A DNA stretch of 64,000 bases from CALMEH01 sp964548225 (GTDB lineage: Bacteria > Acidobacteriota > Blastocatellia > Pyrinomonadales > Pyrinomonadaceae): positions 1 to 64,000 of the forward strand of contig CAZJQP010000006.1 in NCBI GenBank assembly GCA_964548225.1, written 5' to 3'. The notes beneath the pieces were generated by a model that was not told where the DNA came from, ran no database searches, and was given only the letters and a program-made list of their open reading frames with translations. Below, one piece after another: positions 1 to 7,683 of this stretch (the first letter of the stretch is position 1; the number at the start of each line of letters is the position of its first letter). The position numbers and the translations under genes were made by a program.

Positions 1-50
1 GTCCCGATATTCACATGCGGTTTGCTTCTGTCAAATTTCTCTTTGCTCAT
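1..50 (-). CDS. tuf: Elongation factor Tu, N-terminal fragment cut by the window edge
   Basis: Only the first 16 codons are present, read on the minus strand from ATG at 50-48. They translate to MSKEKFDRSKPHVNIG, which matches the highly conserved N terminus of EF-Tu just before the G1 GTP-binding loop. EF-Tu brings aminoacyl-tRNA to the ribosome as a GTP complex. A GGAG lies about 13 nt upstream of the ATG. The three tRNA genes directly upstream on the same strand reproduce the tRNA-Tyr/Gly/Thr-tuf arrangement known from many bacteria, which makes the call secure despite the short fragment. Confidence 0.93.
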   Translation of the reverse strand, partial: MSKEKFDRSKPHVNIG

Positions 51-106
51 TTGTTATCTATTTCTCCAGTCGAACTAAAAAAATTATTTATAAAAACTTA
101 TTGGAA

Positions 107-178
107 AGCCCAAGACGAGATTTGAACTCGTGACCTCTTCCTTACCAAGGAAGCGCTCTACCCCTGAGCTACTCGGGC
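107..178 (-). tRNA. tRNA-Thr (GGT anticodon)
   Basis: Read on the minus strand, the 7-bp acceptor stem GCCCGAG/CTTGGGC closes a cloverleaf. The anticodon stem CTTCC/GGAAG encloses the loop TTGGTAA, giving anticodon GGT. The T arm carries the usual TTCAAATC. No CCA is encoded after the discriminator base, unlike the two tRNAs upstream, so the 3' CCA must be added by nucleotidyltransferase. It is the last tRNA before tuf. Confidence 0.95.
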
Positions 179-193
179 ATTTTCTTTCAAATT

Positions 194-269
<76 letters not shown>

Positions 270-312
270 AAACTGATTTGGGATTTGAGATTTCGAAGTC
301 AGGATTTAATAA

Positions 313-346
313 AAACCCGAAACCCGAAACCCGAAACCCGAAATCG
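313..346. repeat. Tandem 7-bp word repeat AAACCCG between tRNA-Tyr and tRNA-Gly
   Basis: Four perfect copies of AAACCCG at 313-340 followed by a degenerate unit. The flank at 275-300 (GATTTGGGATTTGAG) is loosely complementary, so the spacer could fold into an imperfect hairpin. The same word recurs at 27233-27329 and 40893-40960. Confidence 0.85.
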
Positions 347-349
347 AAA

Positions 350-437
350 TGGTGCATGGGGTAGGATTTGAACCTACGTAGGAAATTAATCCGACGGGTT
401 TACAGCCCGTTGCCTTTGACCGCTCGACCACCCATGC
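350..437 (-). tRNA. tRNA-Tyr (GTA anticodon)
   Basis: Minus-strand tRNA with acceptor GCATGGG/CCCATGC, anticodon stem-loop CGGG-CTGTAAA-CCCG giving GTA, and the long variable arm expected of class II tRNAs such as bacterial tRNA-Tyr. CCA is encoded at 352-350. It is the first gene of the tRNA-tuf operon. Confidence 0.95.
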
Positions 438-491
438 GTTTAAAACATCGTTGCTAATAGGCGACTTTTCAAGCCATTTAGCAAAAGTGCA

Positions 492-520
492 ATATTATCT
501 AAAAAATTTACAAGTTGCAA
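492..520 (-). promoter_or_regulatory. Sigma-70 promoter of the tRNA-Tyr-Gly-Thr-tuf operon
   Basis: On the minus strand TTGCAA (520-515) is followed by a 17-bp spacer and TAATAT (497-492). Transcription would start near 485, about 48 nt before tRNA-Tyr. Spacing is ideal and both hexamers are close to consensus. Confidence 0.8.
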
Positions 521-537
521 GTCGGAACGAAAAGGTT

Positions 538-1464
538 TTACTGATTTTCATTGAAACTGAATTTTGCTTTGGCGCGTGGATGAAATTTTTCGTAAGTTTT
601 TCGCAAATGTGCGTCCGTTATGTGTGTGTAAATCTGTGTCGTTGAAATATCGGCGTGTCCGAGCATTTGCTGAACCGAGCGAATGTCTGCACTGTTTTGA
701 ACAAGATGCGTCGCAAACGAATGCCGCAAAGTGTGTGGTGAAACGTCGTGCAAACCAAGTTTTTCAGCGTATTCTTTGACAAAAAGAAAAACTATATGAC
801 GATTTATCGGTTTTCCCGAAACGGTTAAAAATAGATTTTGAACTGCAACTTTCTCTTTTTTATTCCGCGCCGCAAGATAACTTTTCACCCATTCGACCGC
901 GCTTTTGCCAATTGGAATTTTGCGCGTTTTGCTTCCCTTTCCTTTGCAAGTAAGGATTCCCAAATCCAATTCGACATCGCTCACACGCAAGTCAACAACT
1001 TCCGACACGCGCAAACCGCAAGCATACATTAACTCCAAAATCGCACGGTCGCGCAAACCGATTTCGCCCGAAACATCCGGCACGAGCAGAAGATTTTCAA
1101 TCTCTGTTTGATTCAAAAACTTCGGCAAATAAAAACCTTTCTGTGGTGCGTCCAAATCTTCTGCCGGATTTTTCTGAATATGTCCGTCGAACATCAAAAA
1201 CTTATAAAATCCGCGTAACGCACTGACCATTCGACGCTTTGAATTTTCCGAAAGATTTTCGCCCGCAAGGTCAATCAACCATTCGCGCAAATCTTTCCGA
1301 GTTAATTTTAATAATTCAAATTCATTTTTCTCCGCCCAAGTTTTCAGCCGCGACAAATCCCGACTGTAACTTTCCAGCGAATTTTTCGCCAAACCTTTTT
1401 CAACCTGCAAATAAAGCAAATATTCGCGCACAAAATCACGTTTTTTTGGAAATTCGTCAAGCAT
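538..1464 (-). CDS. xerD: Site-specific tyrosine recombinase XerD
   Basis: XerC/XerD recombinases resolve chromosome dimers at dif. The 308-residue protein has an N-terminal SAM-like DNA-binding domain (about 10-95) and a catalytic domain (about 115-295). All catalytic residues are visible: R152 in CGLRVSE, K176 in the GKGSKTR hairpin, H244 and R247 in HTLRHSF, H270 in MLGH, and nucleophile Y279 in QIYTHI. Length fits the family (about 300). XerD rather than XerC is chosen on overall resemblance, so the paralogue label is less sure than the family. It faces the same way as the tRNA operon, whose promoter begins 18 nt after its stop codon. Confidence 0.9.
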   Translation of the reverse strand: MLDEFPKKRDFVREYLLYLQVEKGLAKNSLESYSRDLSRLKTWAEKNEFELLKLTRKDLREWLIDLAGENLSENSKRRMVSALRGFYKFLMFDGHIQKNPAEDLDAPQKGFYLPKFLNQTEIENLLLVPDVSGEIGLRDRAILELMYACGLRVSEVVDLRVSDVELDLGILTCKGKGSKTRKIPIGKSAVEWVKSYLAARNKKEKVAVQNLFLTVSGKPINRHIVFLFVKEYAEKLGLHDVSPHTLRHSFATHLVQNSADIRSVQQMLGHADISTTQIYTHITDAHLRKTYEKFHPRAKAKFSFNENQ

Positions 1465-1494
1465 TTTTTGAATTGATAGAGAAATTTGAAAAGT

Positions 1495-1532
1495 AAAAAA
1501 GGCACAAGTCCGAACGACTTATGCCTTATCTT
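1495..1532 (-). terminator. Rho-independent terminator after the DUF4173 gene
   Basis: AAGGCACAAGTC (1499-1510) pairs with GACTTATGCCTT (1516-1527) with one mismatch. On the minus strand the stem is followed by a run of six Ts. It closes the four-gene operon that starts at 5580. Confidence 0.8.
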
Positions 1533-1581
1533 AAAAGAATTGAAACTGAAAAAGCAAGATTTTTCTCAATCCCTCAATATT

Positions 1582-3240
1582 TTAACGGTGGAAATCATTA
1601 AGATATTCGCAATTTCCGAATGATTCAACCAAATTTTTATTTTCTTCAAATGCTCGTTTGGCATACCAACGCGACAGATTCCAACTACGAAAATCGTTTT
1701 CGTTCAATTTTTTGCAGTAACGTCTTTCCAATCTCGATTTAACCGCAGATTGGTTTTGAATATTTAATTCGGAAAAATGTTTCAGCAAAACCGGCACCGC
1801 ATCGTCGCTTAAATTTGAATTGTAAAACGCATCAAACGAGCGACCTTCCTGCATCAGCCGAATATTTGTGCGGACAATGTATTGGTCGGGATTAAAAAAG
1901 TGCAAAATTCCAACGACCGACAGAGCCAGCCACAATGCGCCCCAAGCAAATTGTTCGCGCACACCGCGCAAAACCGTCAGCGAAAACCAGATGAAAATCA
2001 ACGCCAGCCAAATCATCACAACAAACGGATAAAATCTGACAGTCGTCAAGCCGTAACCCAAGTTTCCCGTCAAAATAAACAATCTCTGCGCCGCCGAAAT
2101 CATAATCACGAAAAGCAAAGCAATCTGAATTCCCGCCAAAACGCGATAGATTTTTTCGCTTACCGAAGAATCTTTCCGCAAAAGCCAATGCGAAATTAAC
2201 AAAATCGGCAAAACAAGCGCGGCAACCGCGACTAATTCGCCGAAACCGCGTCGGGCGTAATCAGCCAATTTGAAATCGGGCGTGTTTTGAACGAGTTCAA
2301 ACCCGCCGAAAAGATACGGGATTTGCACAATAACGAAACTAAGAAACAGCAAATTTATCAAACCCAAAACAATCGAAACCTCAATCGTGCCGAGCGTGAA
2401 AACGGAAGGCAAAACCGAATTATCAAAGTTCTGCCAAGTGTTTTTCTTTTCATCTTTCTTAGGTTCAACCTTCGGCGTTTCTTCCTTCGTCTCTTCGGTT
2501 ACGCTTGAAACTTGCGGTTTTATTTCTTCTTTCGGCACAACGGAATTTGCCGTATTATTCGCCGATTCTTTCGCAAAACTGCCAATCACCGAACCGCGCA
2601 AATATCCGGCGACCGCCCACGCGAAAAATCCGATAAAGAAAATATGACTCACCAAAACATCAAATTGGATATTTAAAGTTTTCTCGATAATGCCTTGAAA
2701 AACCGCGTCCGCCGCCATAAACAACGCGCCGAAAATTAAAATCAGCGGCGTAGCGATAATCAAACCGCGAAGCACCGAAACGAGATGCTTCGACCAGCCC
2801 GTCTGCGGAAGAAGTTTCCACGAAATATCGTCAATCAGCAGAAAAAACGGCGCGAAAGCCGCATTTATGCCTGACCAAAAAAAGCCCAAAATGTAATGAA
2901 AAACGCCCGCCAGATTTGTTTTTATCTTCAAAGCGGGCAGACTCAAAACGGCTAAAATCGTAAAAATCGCCAGAAAATTGGCAACTTTCAATTCATCGGA
3001 ATCGCGCCAGACATACATTGCGGCAAAGAAAAGTAACGCGCCGTTAAGCGCAATCGTCCGCCCGCTCCAAAACTCCTGTCTGCGCCGCAAAATTAACATC
3101 GCAAATGCCGCCACAAACGCACCGACAAACAGCAAAACATTTAATCCCCAAGGCGTTTGCCTGAGCAAAACATCGCCTAAAACGCCCAACAAAACTGCCG
3201 CCTGCAAAATCTCCAAGCCTGTTTTAGTTTTTTCGTTCAT
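1582..3240 (-). CDS. Multi-pass membrane protein with a DUF4173-type domain
   Basis: A 552-residue integral membrane protein of unknown biochemical role. Hydrophobic segments cover about residues 10-185 and 285-440. Between them lies a charged, Lys/Glu/Pro-rich loop (about 225-275) that is probably soluble. The C-terminal part (about 440-552) is soluble and contains the FNPDQYIVRTNIRL stretch, which resembles the pattern seen in the DUF4173/DUF4153 families. Its start codon overlaps the stop of the upstream FAD-dependent reductase by four bases (ATGA), so the two are translationally coupled. The family call is by eye; function is not known. Confidence 0.75.
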   Translation of the reverse strand: MNEKTKTGLEILQAAVLLGVLGDVLLRQTPWGLNVLLFVGAFVAAFAMLILRRRQEFWSGRTIALNGALLFFAAMYVWRDSDELKVANFLAIFTILAVLSLPALKIKTNLAGVFHYILGFFWSGINAAFAPFFLLIDDISWKLLPQTGWSKHLVSVLRGLIIATPLILIFGALFMAADAVFQGIIEKTLNIQFDVLVSHIFFIGFFAWAVAGYLRGSVIGSFAKESANNTANSVVPKEEIKPQVSSVTEETKEETPKVEPKKDEKKNTWQNFDNSVLPSVFTLGTIEVSIVLGLINLLFLSFVIVQIPYLFGGFELVQNTPDFKLADYARRGFGELVAVAALVLPILLISHWLLRKDSSVSEKIYRVLAGIQIALLFVIMISAAQRLFILTGNLGYGLTTVRFYPFVVMIWLALIFIWFSLTVLRGVREQFAWGALWLALSVVGILHFFNPDQYIVRTNIRLMQEGRSFDAFYNSNLSDDAVPVLLKHFSELNIQNQSAVKSRLERRYCKKLNENDFRSWNLSRWYAKRAFEENKNLVESFGNCEYLNDFHR

Positions 3241-4403
3241 ATTTTTATTCCAAATTTCAGATTTTCAACCGCCGATGAATTTTTGATTTCGACATCGGGA
3301 AACGAACCGCGCCCGAAAAAAACGTGCTTTGCGAATTTTTGTCCGATTCTTCCACGCAAAAACGCGAATCCGAGTTCCAAAAGTCTTTGATTCGTAAAGG
3401 TTTTTATAATTTTTCTCATCCAAATTCTTGAAACAAACCGCGCCCGAAACAGTTCGCCCGAATATTTCAGCAAAACTTTTGCATCGTTGCTTTGCAATCT
3501 TTCCCAAACAATCTCCGCCGCAAATTTTGACAAGCGCATTGCCGGATCGAGTCCGCCCGCCGTCAGAGGCGAAACCGCGCCCGCCGCGTCGCCGATTAAA
3601 AGCCCGTTTTCATTAGCAATTTTCCGTAAAACGCCACCGACCGGAATGCGTCCGCCGCGTGTTTCTTTTAATTCGGTATCTTTCAAATCAAACAAACTTT
3701 TCGTCTTTTCCTTGAAAGATTTTAACGCCTCACGCGGATTAAATTCAGCGGCGTAGCCACCAACGCCGATGTGGATTTCCTCACCGTCGTCGGCAATCCA
3801 AGCTAAATAACCCGGCGCGAGCTTCGCATCAAGAAAACAATGCAGACGCGGCTCGCTCGTTTGATTTTTTGAATGATAAACTTCTTCGTAACCGACAATC
3901 CATTCCTTGTTTTCGTCCAAATTCAAATCTCGCGCAACACGCGAATTTGCGCCGTCCGCGCCGATTAAGACTTTCGTTTTAATTTCAGTAACTTCGCCAC
4001 GTTTTTCGAGCTTGACAATGGTTTCGCCATCAACCATTTTCGCACCTTTATACGAAGTGGCTCGTGCAAAACGAACACCGTTTTCGACCGCTTCGTTCAA
4101 AAGTTCGTCGTAAATTGCGCCCATTTTCCCGACGCGAAATTCATCTTTTTCGCTCCGCAAATCAACCGCTTTTAATTTCGGCGAATAAAGCGTTACATTT
4201 CTAATCGGTTGTCCGAGCGTTCCCGCCGGAAAATCGAAATCTTCAAACGTTTTTCGCACAAAAATTCCCGTCGTGTGAACGCCTTTCGATAAATCCGTTT
4301 TCCGGTCAACAAGCAAAATTTTTGCGCCTCGCCGCGAAAGCAACTTAGCGCATTGCAGTCCGGCTAATCCGGCTCCGATAATCACAACATCAAAACTCTT
4401 CAT
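3237..4403 (-). CDS. FAD-dependent oxidoreductase, geranylgeranyl reductase-like
   Basis: The N terminus has the Rossmann FAD-binding motif IIGAGLAGLQCAKLL with the acidic residue VDRK at the end of the second strand. A second flavin-contacting motif GLLIGDAAGAVSPLTAGG lies near residue 280. This layout is that of group A flavoprotein monooxygenases and geranylgeranyl-reductase-type enzymes, which reduce isoprenoid chains or hydroxylate aromatic substrates. The 388-residue length fits. The substrate cannot be read from sequence. It is the third gene of the 5580-1582 operon and overlaps the DUF4173 gene by 4 bp. Confidence 0.8.
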   Translation of the reverse strand: MKSFDVVIIGAGLAGLQCAKLLSRRGAKILLVDRKTDLSKGVHTTGIFVRKTFEDFDFPAGTLGQPIRNVTLYSPKLKAVDLRSEKDEFRVGKMGAIYDELLNEAVENGVRFARATSYKGAKMVDGETIVKLEKRGEVTEIKTKVLIGADGANSRVARDLNLDENKEWIVGYEEVYHSKNQTSEPRLHCFLDAKLAPGYLAWIADDGEEIHIGVGGYAAEFNPREALKSFKEKTKSLFDLKDTELKETRGGRIPVGGVLRKIANENGLLIGDAAGAVSPLTAGGLDPAMRLSKFAAEIVWERLQSNDAKVLLKYSGELFRARFVSRIWMRKIIKTFTNQRLLELGFAFLRGRIGQKFAKHVFFGRGSFPDVEIKNSSAVENLKFGIKI

Positions 4404-4474
4404 ATTCGTCCAACAAAATCTGTGTCAATGACGCACAGAAATTAGAACTTTGCCGTTTTCTCCAAGTTCAAACG

Positions 4475-4861
4475 CTAAATTCCCTTCATCGCATTTATCA
4501 ACGCTTCCATATGGTTTAAGTAACGATTCAAAGCCTCGCGCCCGTCGTCGGTGATGCGATATTCGGTCAACGGAACGCGACCTTTGAACGATTTTTCGCA
4601 CGTCAAATATCCGGCTTCTTCGAGTTTTCGGGCGTGAACGCTAATGTTTCCGTCCGTCGTGTTCAGCAAGTTTTTCAAATCCGTGAACGACAAACTTTCG
4701 CTTGCCGCGAGTGCCGAAATTATTCCGAGCCGCATCCGTTCGTGAATGACTTTATCAAGTTCGTTTGAAACATTTCCCGCCGCTTTTTCAATCCGCAAAG
4801 CCGTTTTTTTCGGCGCATCGCCCGAATCCGTTTCAATTTTTAATGCCAAATTTCTCGCCAT
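4475..4861 (-). CDS. Winged-helix transcriptional regulator (HTH_34-like)
   Basis: A 128-residue protein whose residues about 38-118 form a winged helix: the recognition region is LKNLLNTTDGNISVHARKLE, followed by the wing and RITDDGREAL. Regulators of this size commonly sit beside a small membrane protein and control it, as here with the gene at 4963-5580. The first 35 residues are polar and probably flexible. The gene is separated from its upstream neighbour by a word-type inverted repeat. Confidence 0.85.
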   Translation of the reverse strand: MARNLALKIETDSGDAPKKTALRIEKAAGNVSNELDKVIHERMRLGIISALAASESLSFTDLKNLLNTTDGNISVHARKLEEAGYLTCEKSFKGRVPLTEYRITDDGREALNRYLNHMEALINAMKGI

Positions 4862-4866
4862 AATTT

Positions 4867-4962
4867 AAAGTGAAAAAGTGAAAAAGTGGAAATGTGCAAA
4901 AGTTTTGAATTCGGAAAGGCAAAAAACTTTTTCACATTTTCACATTTCCACTTTTTCACTTT
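4867..4962. repeat. Word-type inverted repeat (AAAGTG words)
   Basis: The left arm is three variations on AGTGAAAA, and the right arm (from about 4921) is their complement, CTTTTTCACATTTTCACATTTCC. The arms enclose a loop of about 15-20 nt. It fills the whole gap between the membrane-protein gene and the regulator gene, so it would fold in the operon mRNA. The same word recurs at 47102-47157 and 63745-63793. Confidence 0.85.
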
Positions 4963-5580
4963 CTATCCGCCATATTTTCGGGCTATAATCAGCCCTAAAA
5001 CGATGTGCAAAACGCCGAACGTCAACCCCATAATTAAATTTCCGTAATTATTTGCGGGCAAGGCAAAAGCGACCGCGCCGAGAGCGATAAAACACCATCC
5101 CAAAACGGAAACAATCTTCACCGAAAACGCGCCGCCGCAGACGATTGCCGCGCCGTAACATAAAATCCAAACCGGAATCATCGCTTCAAAATGTCCAAGC
5201 CGCCATAGTCCGAGCGTGATAAAAACTCCGCAAAGAAGCGGCGGCGCAAAACCGCTCGCAAATTTTTTCGCGGGCGCAGACGTAAGCGAAACCTTGGCGA
5301 TTTTCGACTTTTGCCACATCGCTAACAAGCCAATCGCAAACGCCAAAACCGCCTCAACCAGCCAAATCGTCAGCCAATCTTTAATCAAAAGCTGATTGTT
5401 TGCAAAATATGCCGCAACAACGGCAGTCGCGCCCATCAACATTCCGCCGTAACCCGGCACTGACGTAAAAACCGCCGAACGCTCCATCGTTTCGCGGATA
5501 AATTGCAAATTATCAATCGCTCTGTCGCCGATATTCACCGGCTCGTTTGCTTCTTTTCGGAGTGCTTGCCCTCGTCCCAT
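4963..5580 (-). CDS. Small multi-pass membrane protein, unknown function
   Basis: A 205-residue protein with an amphipathic N-terminal region containing IDNLQFIRETMERS, then about five or six hydrophobic segments from residue 45 to 200. I do not recognise a named family. Genes of this type are often paired with a small winged-helix regulator, as here. The only good promoter seen lies so close that the annotated ATG would be nearly leaderless, so the true start could be an internal codon. Confidence 0.75.
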   Translation of the reverse strand: MGRGQALRKEANEPVNIGDRAIDNLQFIRETMERSAVFTSVPGYGGMLMGATAVVAAYFANNQLLIKDWLTIWLVEAVLAFAIGLLAMWQKSKIAKVSLTSAPAKKFASGFAPPLLCGVFITLGLWRLGHFEAMIPVWILCYGAAIVCGGAFSVKIVSVLGWCFIALGAVAFALPANNYGNLIMGLTFGVLHIVLGLIIARKYGG

Positions 5581-5589
5581 ACTTTATAC

Positions 5590-5618
5590 AATTTACGCTA
5601 AGTAATTTTATCTGTCAA
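5590..5618 (-). promoter_or_regulatory. Sigma-70 promoter of the membrane-protein/regulator operon
   Basis: Minus strand TTGACA (5618-5613), spacer of 17 bp, then TAAATT (5595-5590). The predicted start of transcription (about 5583) is only about three bases before the ATG at 5580, implying a leaderless or near-leaderless mRNA unless a later start codon is used. Confidence 0.65.
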
Positions 5619-5700
5619 GAACTTTATATGATAAAGTAAAAATATTTTTCAGACTGAATATTGATTCGATTCGTCTAAAAATTAGAGATTCAAAAATTTT

Positions 5701-6702
5701 ATGACGCGAAAAATTATCATCTGTCTGCTGATTTTGAGTGTGGCGAATATTTTCGCGCAAACGGACGCGGACGAAGTAATCAAAATCGAGACGGCTTTGG
5801 TCAGCGTTCCCGTGATTGTCAGCGACCGACAAGGACGTTATGTGCCGAATCTGACGGCTAAAGATTTTACGATTTTTGAAGACGGAGTTGAGCAAAAAAT
5901 TGAATTTTTCGCGGCTACGGAAGAGCCGCTCAATGTCGCTTTGCTGATTGACACGAGCCGCAGCACGACGGAAGTTTTAGACGAAATCAAAGATTCTGCG
6001 CTCGATTTTATCAAACTTTTGAAGCCGGAAGACAAAGCAATGATTGTCAGTTTCGATTATGAACCGCACATTTTGAGCAATTTGACATCAGACCGCGAAC
6101 AGCTCAAACGCGCCGTCAAACGAGCGGAAATCGGCAGATATTTCGGGACGACTCTGCACGATGCGGTTTTTGAAACGGTCAACAAATCTCTCGCCGGAAT
6201 CAAAGGACGCAAGGCGATAATTTTACTCACGGACGGCAAAGACGCAGGCAGTTTGAGTTCGGAAAAAGATTTGCTTTATTCGTTGGAAGAATCGGATACG
6301 CTGATTTATACGATTTTTTACGAAACCGGACAAAGACCGATGCAAAATCGTCCGAATTTTCCGCGTGGGCAAAACAGACGGCGTTTTCCGCGTGATGATA
6401 ACCGAAGATTTCCGCGTGATGGCAGACAAAGACGTGAAAGAGTTGAACGGCAAAACGAAATCGCGCAAGATTTTTTGAAAAAGATTTCCGACAAAACCGC
6501 CGGACGTTTTTTTGAGAGCGACAACACGAATCTGAAAAAAACTTTCCGGCAAATTATCGAAGAATTGCGCTTTCAATATCGGCTCGGTTTTTATCCGTCC
6601 GCTGAAAAATCAGACAAAATTTTGCATCAATTAAAAGTCAAAGTCTCGGTTTCGGGCGCAGTCGTGCGGGCGCGAAACAGCTATCGCGTTCAGAGCAAGT
6701 AG
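5701..6702 (+). CDS. Secreted VWFA-domain protein (acidobacterial type)
   Basis: A signal peptide (residues 1-20, ending at IFAQ) is followed by a short beta domain with the phrase FTIFEDGVEQKIEFF and then a von Willebrand A domain. The metal-binding site DTSRSTTE (about residue 84) matches DxSxS. This is the architecture of the VWFA-related proteins expanded in Acidobacteriota, thought to bind ligands outside the cytoplasm; no specific ligand is known. An unusual Arg/Pro-rich insert (about residues 213-245) repeats the unit RRFPRD. The gene runs convergently into the lipoprotein gene with a 9-nt gap. Confidence 0.88.
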   Translation: MTRKIIICLLILSVANIFAQTDADEVIKIETALVSVPVIVSDRQGRYVPNLTAKDFTIFEDGVEQKIEFFAATEEPLNVALLIDTSRSTTEVLDEIKDSALDFIKLLKPEDKAMIVSFDYEPHILSNLTSDREQLKRAVKRAEIGRYFGTTLHDAVFETVNKSLAGIKGRKAIILLTDGKDAGSLSSEKDLLYSLEESDTLIYTIFYETGQRPMQNRPNFPRGQNRRRFPRDDNRRFPRDGRQRRERVERQNEIAQDFLKKISDKTAGRFFESDNTNLKKTFRQIIEELRFQYRLGFYPSAEKSDKILHQLKVKVSVSGAVVRARNSYRVQSK

Positions 6703-6711
6703 CCGAAGTTT

Positions 6712-7515
6712 TTATCGTTTCAATTCTTTTTCAACGACTTCGTTCATATTTTCAATCGGCGGTGCGTTTTTGTCGCTCATCGAAAACGTCAGACGTTTGC
6801 CTTGCAGAATAAAATCTTTGCCGTTAAATTTGTAGCGGTTGCGTGTGAAATGCGTCGGACAGCAGAGTTGTTCAATGTCGCCGGTGATTTTTGAGGTTTC
6901 AATTTCTCCTAAAATAAAACGATCTTGCCCGAAAAGTTCGATGAAAATTTCGCCGTTTTCCGCCCAAATATTTTTCAAACCGCCATCGGCACGGTCGCCC
7001 GTGCGGAAATTCCAAATGATTTCGGGCTTATTGTTTTTCCACTCAAAAACATAAACGATTTGCGGAATTGCGCCGCCGCCAGTTTCGATTTTCAGAATAA
7101 CAAACGCTTCGTCTTGACCATCGCCCGTAGCATCAAAAAACTTTGCCGTAACAAAAGAAAGTCCGATTTTTTCAACTTCGTCCGTCTTTACCATTTCGCG
7201 CTTACCGCCTACGAGTTCAGCTTCTTTGCCGTCTGCATCTTGCCAACCGCGCGGCAATGGATAAGTGAAATTTTTGAAATCAAATTTGCCGATTGGGGCA
7301 GAGGTTTGGGAACTTTTGTTTTCAAGCAATTCTGTTTGAAGATTGGGAATTTGAGATTTTTGCGGCGTAACAGTCGGCTTTAACTCCGACGTTTGCTGTG
7401 GCGCAACTTCTACCGCCGGCGGTGCAGTTTTCACATTTCCGCCACAAGCGGAAAATAGTAAAAAAACTCCCAAAGGCAAAAAAACTGCCGTTATCTTCGC
7501 ATAAATTTTCATCAA
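6712..7515 (-). CDS. Lipoprotein of unknown function
   Basis: The N terminus is a lipoprotein signal with lipobox LLFSAC (Cys at about residue 24), followed by a Pro/Thr/Gln-rich linker to about residue 75. The rest is a soluble domain containing KFFDATGDGQDEAFVILKI and YVFEWKNNKPE, a pattern reminiscent of FG-GAP-like surface proteins, though I cannot place it in a family. A 267-residue protein, presumably anchored in a membrane facing the periplasm. Confidence 0.75.
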   Translation of the reverse strand: MMKIYAKITAVFLPLGVFLLFSACGGNVKTAPPAVEVAPQQTSELKPTVTPQKSQIPNLQTELLENKSSQTSAPIGKFDFKNFTYPLPRGWQDADGKEAELVGGKREMVKTDEVEKIGLSFVTAKFFDATGDGQDEAFVILKIETGGGAIPQIVYVFEWKNNKPEIIWNFRTGDRADGGLKNIWAENGEIFIELFGQDRFILGEIETSKITGDIEQLCCPTHFTRNRYKFNGKDFILQGKRLTFSMSDKNAPPIENMNEVVEKELKR

Positions 7516-7605
7516 TGATTGTTGTAATCGGGTTACAAAGCAGGTGTGTCTGATTTAATAGTAACCATTTTTTCGGGTGCGACGCAAGGCAGAAACTAAT
7601 GTAAG

Positions 7606-7674
7606 ACGATGAGACGGCGAGACGAAGAAATCGAGAGAAAATCTTTTAATCGCGCCGTCTCTTCGCCTCATCTC
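7606..7674. repeat. Word-type inverted repeat (GAGACGGCGAGACG words)
   Basis: GATGAGACGGCGAGACGAAG on the left is matched by the complement of CGCCGTCTCTTCGCCTCATC on the right with few mismatches. It lies immediately after the ettA stop codon and could also end ettA transcription, although no T-run follows. Confidence 0.8.
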
Positions 7675-7683
7675 CTTCAAAAT

